From NCBI GenBank assembly GCA_029379385.1, contig CM055613.1, forward strand, positions 23,099,652-23,163,651: a DNA stretch of 64,000 nucleotides, written 5' to 3'. The translations under genes were made by a program, and so were the position numbers. This document shows, in pieces, positions 11,405 through 22,485 of this stretch. A model generated the notes under the pieces. That model worked only from the letters and a program-made list of their open reading frames with translations, was not told where the DNA came from and made no database searches. The stretch is from Quillaja saponaria (taxonomy: Eukaryota > Streptophyta > Magnoliopsida > Fabales > Quillajaceae). The stretch's first letter is position 1, and every line of letters starts with the position of its first letter.

Positions 11405-13947
11405 AAAATCTGCTCCTCATGTCCTAGCTGATAACTTAGTTAAGGAGGAGAATACTGAGAGATATGACAGTACTGAGGAGGAGAATATTCATGGAGACAA
11501 AGGTGCTGACAGTGATAGTGAGGAGTTTACTGATCTAACCAAGTGCTTGTAGGTTAGAAGATATTGATAAAGAGAGGGATGATGATTGTTTTGATTAAAA
11601 CATTGATGAAGATGTTGATGAGTTAGGAATATCAGGAATTTCTAAAAGTAGAAAACCAACTACAAAAAGGATTTACAGAAGAAGGAAAAAACAGAAAAGT
11701 GAGACATCACAACCTGCTATACAACAACATGATATAGAAGATGAATATAATAATGATGACTTGGTATCTCTCCCTAAATCTGACATTGAAGATGAAAGCA
11801 CAAAGAGAAGACTTAATAGATATAGGGTAAAAGATATGAGTAAAGACTATGTATGGAGGGTAAGAACTGAGTATACCAATTTGGCAGAGTTCAAATATGC
11901 TATATCAGAGTGATGTTTACTTAATGTAAGAAACTCAAAGTTTGTTAAGAATGATAAGGTCAGATGTAGGGTTAAATGTAGGGATGAAGACTGTCTTTGG
12001 GTGATTTTATGTCATAAAGTGGGTGGTAATGACATATTTGTAGTCAAAATTGTTGGTGAAAACCATCATTGTAATAAGTCTTTCATTAACCATTTTGCTA
12101 GTGCCAAGAAAATGGCTAAAATAGTTATTGATATGATGGAGTGAACCAAAAGGTAAAGTTAACTGAAATTAGGAATGGTGTGAAGGAAAGATACAATGTG
12201 AGAGTTTCAAGGACAGGAGCTTACTGAGCTAGATTAAAGGTTAATGATTTGATTCAAGGGACCTAAAGGCAGCAATATTCAAAACTTTGGAGCTATTGTG
12301 CTGAATTGAGAAGGGTAAGTCATGGGATCACATGCAAGTTGAAGTTGTGGTGACCACAACTTCATTTGAAATCACACTTTGAGAGGATATATGTCTGCTT
12401 TGAAGCTTGTAAAAGGGGATTTTTAGCTGGCTGTAAACCTATCATTGGTATTGATGGGTGCCATTTAAAAGGTGAATTTGGTGGTCAACTATTGGTTGCT
12501 TTGGCATTACCCCTTGGCATTTGCTGCAGTGAAGCAGGAGACAAAGGACAACTGGACTTGGTTTCTATAAACATTATTTAATGACATTGGAGATATGAGA
12601 TCCAATAAATCGGCTATCATATCAAATCAACAAAAGGTAATTAAATATAATGCTTTATTTAGTGCATTTCATTTTACTAAAAAAGTATCTTATTTAATTT
12701 TTCTTGTGCTCTTTATTAAATAGGGATTGGTGCCAGCACTTGATGAGTTATTGGAAGGTGTTGAGCATATATTTTGTTTAAAGCATATGTTTTCCAATTT
12801 CAAGACCAAATTTGGTGCATCCACTAAGTTGAGGGACCTAGTCCATGTTGTTGCAAAGGCTCCATACTTTCAATTATGGGATAGGTATATAGCAGAATTG
12901 AAGATGAAAAACCCTTCTACTTATAACTGCCTGATGGAAAAGCCTACAAAATGCTAGTGCAAACACAAGTTCAGGTTCTACCCAAAGTGTGATATGTTGA
13001 TGAACAACATTATTGAGGCCTTTAACAAAATCATACTAGAGGCTAGAAAGAAGCTTATGATCAACATGTTTGAATGGATAAGGGGATACCTAATGGATAA
13101 GTTTAATGAGTTAAGGCAGAAGGCAGAAATGTACATATTTGAGATCTTGCCAAAAGTGAAAAAGTGGTTAGATAAGAAAATCAATGCCTTTAACATGTGA
13201 ATTCCTAAGTAGGCTGGACATGCCAAATTTAAGGCAACCTTTTGTCTTAAGATGCTGTGGACTTGGATAATCAATCATGTTGTTACATGTATGGTTCATA
13301 TTAGTTTGTTTCTTGCATTTTTTTATATATTCATTCATCATAATTGAGTTGTATTTTATTGTAAGTTTTGTGAGCTGACTGGAATTCCTTGTAGACATGC
13401 AATTTGTTACATGTACTTCAAGGGTCAAGAGCCTAAAGAGTTCATTAGTGAATACTACAAAAAGCAGACCTATTAGGTTTGCTATGCACCACTCATAGAG
13501 TTGATAAATGGTGAAAACATATGGCCAGCTGCCCAAGGCGATACAATTCAGCCTCTCAAACAGTTAAAACCTCCATAAAGACCCCAAAAAAAGAGAAACA
13601 TTGGAGCTGATGAACAATAAGAAATTGAAGACGATGATTCTAACAGGTGGAAGGAAAAAAAAAAAAACACTTCACTAAAATGTGGAAGGTGCCACAAAGT
13701 TGGTCATAATATGAGATCATGCAACAACCCAGTTGCTGAAGTACAACAATTCGAAGTACAACAATCTAAAGTACAACTATCTGAATCTGAGTCAGTTTAT
13801 GCTTTTCCTAACGTGAAAGTAGAGATTGAAGCAAGAGTTAGAGGAAGAGGAAAAGGAAAAGGAAGGGGCATAACATCTGCAAGTGGAACAAGAAGGGACA
13901 TTGAACCAAGGGGAAAAGGAAGCATTGCATCATTCCATGAATGTTAA
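11405..13947 (+). pseudogene. MURA-type MULE transposase (MuDR, MULE, SWIM and CCHC zinc domains)
   Basis: Main body of the MULE transposase, which binds the TIRs and moves the element. Visible in order: an acidic and basic linker (KPTTKRIYRRRKKQK, about 11650); a MuDR N-terminal-like DNA-binding region at 11810-12130 (KFVKNDKVRCRVKC, CLWVI); and the catalytic MULE domain at 12366-12960 (HFERIYVCFEACKRGFLAGC, IGIDGCHLKGEFGGQLL, then HIFCLKHMFSNFK), interrupted by a probable intron at 12638-12723. Then come FNKIILEARKKLMINMFEWI at 13030-13080, a SWIM zinc motif (CELTGIPCRH, 13369-13398) after another intron, and a CCHC knuckle (CGRCHKVGHNMRSC, 13681-13722). Stops at about 11912, 12141 and 12955 and a frameshift near 12510 make it non-functional. 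Confidence 0.92.
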
Positions 13948-14059
13948 GCTTTAGTGAATACCTTTAGAGGTAGCGGAACCCCCTACAACTCCTTAATTTG
14001 TGATTCAGAGTTGTTTTTGTTTTGTTTTGTTTTTTTTGCCTTTTTTTTTATGACATGCA

Positions 14060-14565
14060 TGCTTCTTATTTATTGGTAGTATAACTTGACTTTTGTACTT
14101 GGTATATTGTACTCGACTTTTGTAGTTGGTTTATTTTGACAATATAACTTCGTTATTAAACTTGACTTTTGTACTTGGTTTTTGTTGATAGTATAACTTG
14201 ACTTTTGTACTTGGTACACTATAACTTGGTTTTTGTACTTGCTAGTTGGTTTTAATTTACTTTATAACTTGGTCTGCTATTGGACTTGTTATTTGTTAGC
14301 TTACTGTTGTCTTGGTGGCACCCTATTATGCTGTTGCTGTAGCCAGCATGCAACCAACTTGGTGCTGTTGCAGGCAGCAGGCAAGCAACTAACTTGGTGC
14401 TACTACAGGTGGCAGGCAAACAATTTGGCGCTACTGAGCAGACACCTAAGCTGATGTTACTGTAGGCAACATGCACTCTATTATGCTGCTGCTGCAGGCA
14501 ACATGCTAGCAACTTGGTGTTGCTGAGTAGACATATGTTGCTGCTGTTAGCAATAGGCACCCACC
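14060..14565. repeat. Two adjacent degenerate tandem repeats in the MULE
   Basis: At 14080-14260 the phrase TATAACTTGACTTTTGTACTTGGT recurs in imperfect copies. At 14320-14560 a 40-50 bp unit with GCTGCTGCAGGCARCATGC and CAACTTGGTG recurs. Both strands stay partly open here, giving cysteine-rich peptides (14233-14454 plus, 14252-14560 minus) that I regard as by-products. The block lies between the two convergent MULE genes, where their 3' ends should meet. Confidence 0.7.
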
Positions 14566-14809
14566 AACTTGGTCAATTACACAACCAAAATAACACAAAG
14601 GTCATTACATATTTTACATAAGCTACATTACTTTACACATTTTACAAAAGCAAAATAACAGATTAATTTTATTCATCATTACATAACCTTACACAACTTA
14701 GAGATTACATCATCCTCAAACTTACACCTAACAACAAGGCTCTTAACATTAATGATACTTAGCCTATAAGCACATTGATGTACACCAAACTAACCACACT
14801 ACTTATGAA

Positions 14810-15253
14810 ACATCAAACAGCAAGAAGTAAACATTGAATAAAAGCCAATATAGCCAACACAGATAGAATTGCAGCGATTTTCTTCCACTACTCTAACTTT
14901 ACTTAAAGCCGAAAAATCATTTTTCTCTATTGTTGTATCACATGTCTTCCCTTTTTACTAATTTATAGGTCTATCAAATTGCACTAATTGCAATAAATAT
15001 GAAATTTTCATAAATTTTTACACCCCCAGTACTTTCTACCTGCATTGTGATCCCAGGCAATACATAGCATATCAGGCTCCCATAGTTTTGGACAATCATC
15101 CTTTTCAATGCGGCTACTAGCTGTTGAAATGGTTGCAAAAGACCCATAAAAGCTTAAGTAAGAAGGCCCACTCATCTTAGAAAATTTGTGATAGAATCTT
15201 TCAAAACACCAACTTGCATGCTTTAAGGATGAGGAATTGGAGGTAACTTTCAA
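14810..15253 (-). pseudogene. GRF-type zinc-finger-like gene of the MULE, with C-terminal membrane segment
   Basis: A minus-strand open frame at 15253-15008 contains a signature like the GRF zinc finger (GSFATISTA … HNAGRKYWGCKN), the motif in which the final cysteine follows R-K-Y-W-G. At least one expected upstream cysteine appears to be replaced (LSFYGSF). About 60 bp further on, after a probable intron, the minus strand at 14945-14810 encodes a hydrophobic stretch (IAAILSVLAILAFIQCLLL), as in plant GRF-plus-membrane proteins often found beside transposons. It would be transcribed from the right TIR, convergent with the transposase. Function is unknown and it is probably broken. Domain call from motif only. 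Confidence 0.5.
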
Positions 15254-15324
15254 TAGGAATAACCAATATCAGAGAAAATCAGAAACCCTAACAATGGTTA
15301 CACAAACTAAGATTTGAGAATTGA

Positions 15325-15605
15325 GATTTAGGGATAGATTGCAAAGGGAACGGAGTCATTTTAGGATTGGGAGAGAGAGAGCAGAGAAAACCATTGCCAC
15401 GTTGGACACAGTTTGTCCAGGTAAGATTTTTGTCCTTTAAAATTTATCTAAGTAAGATTTTTGGACATTTATTTAGACGACAATTGACTTCAGGGACTTA
15501 ATTGTAACGAATTAAACTTGATAGGGACTAAATTGTCTCATTTGAAACTCGAGAGACTAAATTGAACTTAAAATTAAACTACAGGGACTAAAAGTGTAAT
15601 TAAGG
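15325..15605 (-). repeat. MULE right terminal inverted repeat
   Basis: Reverse complement of the left TIR. It ends CTAAAAGTGTAATTAAG and is followed by the target duplication at 15605-15615. Confidence 0.92.
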
Positions 15606-15621
15606 TTATAGTTTATATAAA

Positions 15622-16300
15622 AAATATTTGAGTTTGGGGGACAAAATGGTTAAATACAAGTCCGTTTTATATCCCGAGAGTATCGGCATGATTCTGGAAA
15701 CAAATAAGACATGTAGAAAAAGACATAAATCCATTTGGATCAACCATTAGGATATTAGACAAATGTTACAGTGTCAAGATAAAAGCTTTGTAAATTTAGG
15801 TTTAAGGGGCAAAATAATCAAATACATGTCAATTTTGGATTTCGGAAGTACCAGTATGACTGTGGGGATGAGTAAGACCTACAGGAAGAATTGGAAATCC
15901 ATTTGGATGAAAAGTTAGAATATTAGGCAAATGTTATAATTTCATGACAAAAGCTTTGTAACTTTGGGTTCGGGGGTCAAAACGAACAAATACAAGTCCA
16001 TTTTGGATTTTGAGAGTACTGGAATGACCGTGGAATGAATAAGACTTGTAGAAAAAAATGGAATGCCATTTGGATTAGCGATTAGGATATTAGGCCAATG
16101 GTACAGTTTCAAGGCAAAATCAAGCTTTCTAACTAAGGGTTTTAGAAAGCAAAACGTTTAAATATAAGTCCGTTTTAGATTTCGGCAGTACCGGCATGAC
16201 TGTGGAGACGAATAAGACCTATATAAATAAGCGAAATGCCATTTGAATCAGCGTTAGGATATTAGGTCACTGTTACAATTTCAAGGTAAAATTTGAAACT
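15622..16300. repeat. Tandem array of about 169-bp units inside the CACTA element
   Basis: Four copies are aligned on the phrase YAAATAYAAGTCCGTTTT, at 15651, 15819, 15987 and 16159, giving spacings of 168, 168 and 172 bp. Each copy also carries RTACCGGYATGACTGTGG, AATAAGAC, CCATTTGGAT, TTAGGATATTAGG and AAAGCTTTGTAA. Copies are diverged by substitutions. No long open frame spans them. Tandem arrays are known from introns and subterminal parts of plant CACTA elements; a function here is unknown. Confidence 0.88.
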
Positions 16301-16812
16301 TTTGCTTAATTTGTCTAAGTTAGAGTTTTAACTTATATATATATATAAAGTTAGTTATGTATAATTACTTATAATTTATTTATTTTGATTATTTCAAGTT
16401 GCACCTCCTACATTCGAACCTTCGCATGTAAGTTAGGATAATGAGTAAGCTCGAGATGACGAAGACTTAAGAATATAAGACGATTTTTCTACAATTGTAA
16501 ATAATATTAATGTTGCTATGATTTTTGTATACTATTTTTTATTTATATAAAATTTGAAATTTAAATTTAAAATATACTTTTATACAGATATAAAATTAAT
16601 ATTAAATAAAAATAATAAATTTTTTTTTCTGCATCTGTGTTTGCATTTTGATTTTCTACGTTTGTACAAACACAGATAAAATTTAAAAAAATATTGTGTC
16701 AGTTTTTTTGCATTTGTACTGCAGACACAGTTATATTAGTATCTATGTTTCAGCATTTAGAAGCTAGACTCGGATACGTGGCAAGCACTTATTAGCATCT
16801 ATATGCTGTGTC
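16301..16812 (+). other. CACTA 3' non-coding and subterminal sequence (left of copia)
   Basis: A possible C-terminal coding scrap lies at 16395-16480 (APPTFEPSHVS, then acidic residues). After it the sequence is AT-rich, with several copies of GTGTCTG or CAGACACAG in both orientations (about 16630-16815). These continue on the other side of the copia element at 28020-28060. Confidence 0.5.
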
Positions 16813-16954
16813 TGTCACATAGGCGCAACATGCTATTAACAATTCTTATGGAAGCCATATATGTGTAAAACATTGGCTATATATTTGAATGAAAAAAAGG
16901 CTAAAGTTGCTTATCGAATTTGACTACTATGGTAGCTACAAATTGGAAGAGAAA

Positions 16955-17158
16955 AGTTGGGGCCAACTTGCTAGAAGCCATGTTGGGTCTAGTATGTTGG
17001 GAACAACTTGCTAGAAGCCAAGTTGGGAACAACTTGCTAGAAGCCAAGTTGGGAACAACTTGCTAGAATCCAAGTTGGAAACAACTTCCTTGAAGCCAAG
17101 CCAAGATGAAAACAACTTGCTAGAAGCCAAGTTGGAAACAACTTGCAAGAATTCTTTG
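16955..17158. repeat. 26-bp tandem repeat in the copia left LTR
   Basis: Units read GGAACAACTTGCTAGAAGCC plus AAGTT; three near-perfect copies start at 16998, 17024 and 17050, with diverged copies on both sides. They lie in U3 just upstream of the TATA box, where LTR enhancer repeats usually sit. Confidence 0.88.
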
Positions 17159-17160
17159 GC

Positions 17161-17168
17161 CTATAAAT
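17161..17168 (+). promoter_or_regulatory. TATA box of the copia left LTR
   Basis: CTATAAATAA at 17161-17170, directly downstream of the 26-bp array. It is absent from the right LTR. Confidence 0.6.
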
Positions 17169-17536
17169 AAACTTAATCATGCAAGATCTAAGATTTGTGA
17201 AAATTACAAAACCTTACCATAGAAAAGGTGGTGATGAGAGGTGTGTTTGATACAATAAAGTTCATAGAAAATTGAGATATATTTTCTTGTTGAGAGAAAA
17301 TTGAAGGATATTTTCTTGGTAGGAGAAAATTAAGAGATATTTTTTTGGTGTAACTTTGTGAGGGAGATGTTTGTAAACACTTTATCAATATTATATCAGC
17401 TAGTTTATTGCTTGCTGTGGACGTAGCCAAGTTTTGGGTGAACCACGTATATCCTGTGTTTTTGAGTGATTGTGTTCTAATTTTGTCTACTATCTTGCCA
17501 TCATTATTTCCGATGTGTTGTTAAAACTCTAATAAC

Positions 17537-17549
17537 TGGTATCAGGGCA
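17537..17549 (+). promoter_or_regulatory. Copia primer-binding site (tRNA-iMet type)
   Basis: TGGTATCAGGGCA begins 2 bp after the LTR end. It is complementary to the 3' end of plant initiator tRNA-Met apart from late mismatches. Confidence 0.85.
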
Positions 17550-17690
17550 AGGTTTATGAAAAATGTTATCATTACATTCTATTTTCATATTTGGTGTTGT
17601 TCACTTATACGAAACTATTCACGTATTCGATACTGTTCACATGTTGTCAGAAAATGAAATTTGAGAGATAGTTTCATTTGAGAGTGAGCA

Positions 17691-18364
17691 ATGACTGAAG
17701 ATGGAAAGAATAAAATTGAGAGGTTCGATAGGCACAATTTTCATTGGTGGAAGATGAAGATTGAAAACATCTTGTACTAGAAGGATTTGTACTTGCCATT
17801 GAAAGGCAAGAAGCTAGAAATGATAAAAAGTGATGAGTGGGAGATAATAGACAGAAAGGCTTTGGCAATGGTGAGGTTGTTACTCACGTCGCAAGTTGCA
17901 TTCAATATTTCCAAAGAGATAATAACAGTAAGAGTCATGGAAACTCTAGCTAAGTTATATGAAAAACCTTCAGCCACTAATAAAAATTTTCTTATGAAAA
18001 GTTTGTTTAATATGATTACAACTGAGAAATCTATAGTTGATCATTTGAATATATTCAATATGGTAACTTAACAATTACAATTTGTTAAAGTGACTTTTAA
18101 TGATGAAATTAGAGCTTTGATGTTCTTGTGTTCATTACTTGAAAGTTGGAATAACTTGGTAATGTCTGATAGTAAAACAATAATTAGAAACTTAGTATTT
18201 GATGATGTGGTTAATTATATACTAAGTGACGAGATGCATCAGAAGAGTTCAAAGTATTCTTCCAACTCTAGTATTGTATTGGCTATAGACATAAGAGGAA
18301 GACAACAGGTGAAGGAAATCTAGCTCTGATGGAAGAAAGTCACAGTCTAGGGGAAGGTCACAGT
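17691..18364 (+). pseudogene. Copia gag, N-terminal part
   Basis: Retroviral-type gag of the copia element, which would form the cytoplasmic particle. ATG at 17691 (MTEDGKNKIERFDRHNFHWW) is a typical start of UBN2-type gag. The reading continues through WEIIDRKALAMVRLLLTSQV, ETLAKLYEKPSATNKNFL and LCSLLESWNN to an Arg-rich region. Stops are seen near 17777 and 18069, and the frame is interrupted at 18364 by the nested gypsy element. The protein resumes at 24376, with the zinc knuckle. Confidence 0.9.
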
Positions 18365-20524
18365 TGTAACACCCTACCTTTCTTAATCCTTTATTTAACT
18401 TAATTAGTGCCTTAATTAAAGAGTAATTACTCATTAATCATTATGACATCAAAATTTCCTTTACTTTTATTCCTTTAAAACCGAATTATTGTAAATTTAT
18501 TTTACTTTTTATTTTGCTTACTACAAAGGAACATCCTAACTAGTTTCCTTAAACTTTCTTACTTATTTACCTTGAACATTACTTAACTAATTTATTACCT
18601 ATGAGACTTAAACTTATATCTTTAATTAATTCTTTATTGATTCATTAAACTAAGATTGATTTATAACTCTATACTCTTGATTCTCCTTTTAATACGTCCT
18701 TAGTGAATTACTACTTGGTCGTTTGGTCTTATATTCTTTACATAATTCATCCTTTTTGACATCCTATCATTTTTTTCATTTGTCCTTTAGTTAATTGACT
18801 CTTTCTTTCTCTTAATAAATTACCTAGCCTAATTGAACACAAAGGTTAAAAAGTCATATTACACCTATTTACTTACGTACTTATTTACATACATGGTTTT
18901 GACCAAAGATGAGTTTTTTACACATACTAACAAGCTTTCTCCTAAGATACTAAGTCTAAGTCAAAACTCTAATTACCAAATTATACAATAAAGGCCTTTA
19001 CATGACCATTCTTCTCTTTGTACCAATAATCAGTCACTTGCCCTTTTTCCCTTTATATAGACCATGCCTTCTTCCAAAGACAACAATACACATCTACTGC
19101 ATTAATTAATCTAATACCCTTAATGTTTGTTTTTCTTTCTTTCTATGCCTCTATCCTTTCTTTCCTTGCTCGGTTTTCCTTTTTTTTTTTTTTTTTTTCT
19201 CCTACTGTTTTGCCCTTTCTTTCCTCCTAGTTCACGGTTTTGCCTTTTTTTTTATTTCTCACTATTTCTCTTATTTTCTTTGTTTTCTCACTTTTCTCTC
19301 CTTTTAGTGCACACTTTACCTTGCCTATGCATTTTCGGTCACCACCCCCTCCTATTTATGGTGCATGGACAAGGCTTGGATTTAGGAGATAGTTTTGTTT
19401 CTTATTTTATCCTTTTAATTCTCTAAAAAATACAACCTCCTACTTGTCATTCTCTAAATTAACATGTGTATTTTCTTCCTAATACTTGTTTTTCTCCTAT
19501 TTCCTAATTTAGATTTCGTTCATTATTAGTAAGCCACCTAGTTACCTTAAATCTCTACAGATATCTTGTTAATTATTCCATGTACACCTTGCTTCCTTAA
19601 ATCTTTACACATATCCATTATAATCATTCCATGTACATCTTGTCACTTTAATTCTCTAAATTAACATGTGTATTTTCTTCCTAATACTTGTTTTTCTCCT
19701 ATTTCCTAATTTAGATTTCGTTCATTATTAGTAAGCCACCTAGTTACCTTAAATCTCTACAGATATCTTGTTAATTATTCCATGTACACCTTGCTTCCTT
19801 AAATCTTTACACATATCCATTATAATCATTCCATGTACATCTTGTCACTTTAATTCTCTACTCATGCCTTACTTAATCATTTCATGTACACCTAGTGTTT
19901 TCCTTGCGTTCCACTTGTCTAGCCACCTTTCTATGTTAGTTATTATCTGGCAATTTATGTCCTAACTTTCTTCCATATGCCCCCTTAATTATTACAACTT
20001 TTCCACCATTTTCCTCCTTCTTACAACTATGCCTCTTCATTAATTGCAAGTTGCCACACTTATTCTCCTTCTTACACCTAGATCCCTTCATTAATTACAA
20101 ATTGCCACATTAATTCTCCTCCTTACACACAGACCCCTCAATTGCTACACTCAATCTTACACCTAATTCATCACATTTCCTTTTCTAGCAAGTAACTTAT
20201 ATTTTTTCATTTTCTCTTCTTCTTCCAATGCCACCATGTAATATTTTCCCATCTTTGTTCCATTGCCTACATTTGTTCATGTTTTTCTATGTATTTTTCC
20301 CTATACGTATGTATATGTATGTATGTTTGTATGTACATGTATTTATATGTATTTTATATGTATACACTACTCTTATACTAATACATATTCTATATGTATT
20401 TTTATATGCACATGTATCATTCCTATACATGGAATAATACATAACTAAATTTTAATCCTAATTAACTCATAAGATAATTACTTATCTTATAATTAATTTA
20501 GGTATTAATTTTGGGGTCGTTACA
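18365..20524 (-). repeat. Gypsy copy 1 3' LTR
   Basis: 2,160 bp, TGTAACACCC … GTTACA on the plus strand. It is longer than its partner, mainly because of the perfect 202-bp duplication at 19451-19854. Confidence 0.93.
19451..19854. repeat. Perfect 202-bp tandem duplication in the LTR
   Basis: 19451-19652 and 19653-19854 read identically by eye, from TCTCTAAATTAACATG to TTGTCACTTTAAT. The partner LTR (around 23565-23735) has one copy, so the duplication followed insertion. Confidence 0.9.
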
Positions 20525-20540
20525 ATACTCTACCCTTTTA
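20525..20540 (-). promoter_or_regulatory. Polypurine tract, gypsy copy 1
   Basis: Minus-strand AAAAGGGTAGAGTAT lies directly before the 3' LTR. It would prime plus-strand DNA synthesis. Copy 2 has the same tract at 50933-50948. Confidence 0.65.
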
Positions 20541-20603
20541 AAAGAATTTTGTCCTCAAAATTCAAGCACTAATCTAAACAACTTTTTTTAACTAATCTAA
20601 ACA

Positions 20604-20900
20604 TTATTTCTCTTGTTTGTTTTCCCTCTTGCAATACCTCAAAGTATTCACTTTATCCATCTCTGAAAATCTCAGGGTATTCGCTTTATCCATCTCTGTA
20701 AACCTCATGATATTTGCTTTATTCATCTCGGTAAACCTCAGGATATTCAATTTATCCATCTTAATAAACCTCAGGGTATTCACTATATCTATCTCGGTAA
20801 ACCTTAATGTATTCACTTTATCCATCTCGGTAATCCTCAGGGTATTTGCTTTATTTATCTTGGTATACCTTATAGAATTAACATTAACATATTGTGTCAT
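20604..20900 (-). CDS. Unknown repeat protein frame (11-residue repeats), gypsy copy 1
   Basis: I do not recognise this. A 98-codon minus-strand open frame, in the gag sense and downstream of gag, consists of about eight 11-residue units close to NTLRFTEMDKA (33 bp each, 20638-20880), flanked by MTQYVNVNSI and a Lys/Glu-rich end. Copy 2 has a matching 101-codon frame at 51018-51323 with about 80% similar residues and no stop, although gag in both copies has stops. The opposite strand is also open (20617-20904), which is expected if a 33-bp unit lacks stops in that frame. Whether it is translated is unknown. Confidence 0.4.
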   Translation of the reverse strand: MTQYVNVNSIRYTKINKANTLRITEMDKVNTLRFTEIDIVNTLRFIKMDKLNILRFTEMNKANIMRFTEMDKANTLRFSEMDKVNTLRYCKRENKQEK

Positions 20901-20959
20901 TTAATATACACTTATCTTGAATAATGTTGTCATCCTCTTGTGCTTCTTTTCAACTTAAG

Positions 20960-22024
20960 GAGAATACTCGACCTTGTGCTACTGGATTCCTAGGAGCTCA
21001 TTGGTTATTGACTTTTGGGCAAGTTCTAGTTATGTGACCCTCATTTCCACAACTATAACAAATGTTGCTACCCTTCAAACAAGGCCTACCACCATGAAAT
21101 CTCCCACACCTTTACACAGTCCTTCTGCCCTTGACTGACCCCCTATTTGTTTCCTTCTATCTTGCCATTGGTTTAGCCTTACTTCTCTAACACTTGCAGC
21201 CCTTTTGTTACTTTCATTCCTTTCCATCTCTCTAACCCTTTTGGAGACTTTATACTTCCTCTTCCTTTCAGCTTCCTCCTTCATACACACCTTCTTAGTT
21301 ATTTTGCTCTTTCCCACTAATTAAGCAAAGTTTCCTATCTTCAAAGTAGCTATCTTACCCCTCACATTAGGATTTAGACCCCTTTGGAATTTATCGGCTT
21401 TCCACCTATTATCATAATAGGTTTGCAAGTAGGTAGAGAATTTCGATAGTTCTTTAAATCTATGTTTGTACTCGACTACACTCATGTTTCCTTATTTGAG
21501 TTAGTTAAACTCAGCTTCAAGGTCTTGCTTTACGCTATTAGGAAATTTTTTTTCATGGAAAGCTCTCTTAAAACTATCCTAATTTGGTTATTCCCCTCTA
21601 GTTACAAGTAACCTTTCGGTACTTGCCACCAATACTTCGATTCACCTTCTAGTATATAAGTTGCTAGAACTAACTTATCATCATCCATACATTCCATAAC
21701 TCTAAAAAATTTCTCTAATTGCCTTAACCTTCCTTTAGCTACCCGGTATTCACAATTTCCTACAAACCTAGGTGGATTCGTCTTCCTAAAATAATCCATC
21801 AAGGATCCTGCTTCTCTATGATTAGGTTCATTCCCTCTTAATCCTTCCATACCTATGGCACTGTTGCCTTGAGCGGCACTGTTAGCAGCAGCAGTGGCCA
21901 CTATTACAGTCTCTACAGTAGTATTTTGAGCTCTTATTTAGTTTCTCATTACCCCTGACACATCTTCAAATGCATTGACTATGCCTTCCAAGAGCTCATT
22001 TTGAGATTTTCGTTCGGAAGCCAT
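20960..22024 (-). pseudogene. Gypsy-type gag, copy 1
   Basis: Capsid-nucleocapsid precursor. ATG at 22024 (MASERKSQNELLEGIVNAFE) is followed by an Ala-rich linker, then the retrotransposon gag domain (NPPRFVGNCEYRVAKGRLRQ, then LATYILEGESKYWW) at about 21820-21610. A Lys/Arg-rich linker and a CCHC zinc knuckle follow (CYSCGNEGHITRTC at 21060-21019). Stops occur soon after VMRN and after KGYL, and the downstream half is frameshifted. The knuckle binds genomic RNA in intact relatives. No protease follows. Confidence 0.88.
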
Positions 22025-22470
22025 CCTAAAATACATACGCAACACACCTTTAGATTCATTCCTTAAATTGGATATCCTAACATATCCTAGTATGTCATAT
22101 TCCTTTCCTTTCTACTATGCAAGAAACACATTTAACATTTCATTTCGTTTTCTTATATATGCAATATTTAGCATATCCTTTGCTTTCCTTTTCATGTAAC
22201 AGTGAATATTTCCTTTCCTCATAACATTTCTAACAATTTTCACGTGACATATATATAAACACACAAACACATATATACATGCAATACATGTAACATGTAG
22301 CACCTTCTTGTCATATCAACAATTTGTAAACAAAAATCCAAACAATATTCAATGTAATAGGCATAACACCAAACAAAGAGTACACAATCAAACCTTTGGA
22401 GAAAGCGATATGTAACAGAACCATGGCAAGTCACTCTAGGCCTCCTTACCCACCTTTACCCAAACCATTA

Positions 22471-22481
22471 CTCTGATACCA
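22471..22481 (-). promoter_or_regulatory. Primer-binding site, gypsy copy 1 (tRNA-iMet)
   Basis: Minus-strand TGGTATCAGAG lies 4 bp from the 5' LTR end (22486), a classic initiator-tRNA-Met PBS. It fixes the element's orientation as minus. Confidence 0.92.
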
Positions 22482-22485
22482 TAAT

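Larger units (their letters stand above)
8799..15605 (+). mobile_element. MULE (Mutator-like) transposon with long TIRs
   Basis: The element is bounded by inverted repeats of about 270-280 bp and by the direct repeat GTTATAGTTTA (8788-8798 and 15605-15615). The strict 9-bp core TTATAGTTT is the size expected for a Mutator target duplication. It carries a MURA-type transposase on the plus strand and a second, convergent gene with a GRF-like zinc motif on the minus strand. An RTE LINE has inserted near the left end (9669-11167). Without the LINE and one target copy the MULE is about 5.3 kb. It sits inside CACTA sequence, between the DUF4216 region and the 169-bp tandem array. Confidence 0.93.
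16813..17534 (+). repeat. Copia left (5') LTR
   Basis: It shares TGCTATTAACAATTC near its start, and GAGAGGTGTGTTTGATAC, TTGTAAACACTT, GACGTAGCCAAGTTTT and TTGTTAAA-CTCTAA at its end, with the right LTR. It is about 360 bp longer: a 26-bp tandem array and the TATA region are present only here. The exact start is uncertain by about 25 bp. Confidence 0.82.

Noticed and set aside
14233..14560. Cysteine-rich ORFs on both strands
   Set aside because: Explained by the degenerate tandem repeat in the MULE.
16808..16812. GTGTC as the copia target duplication
   Set aside because: The right flank reads AAATA; no match.
20617..20904. Plus-strand frame opposite the 11-residue repeat frame (also 51052-51327)
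   Set aside because: A 33-bp unit without stops opens both strands. This strand is antisense to gag, so the minus frame is preferred.
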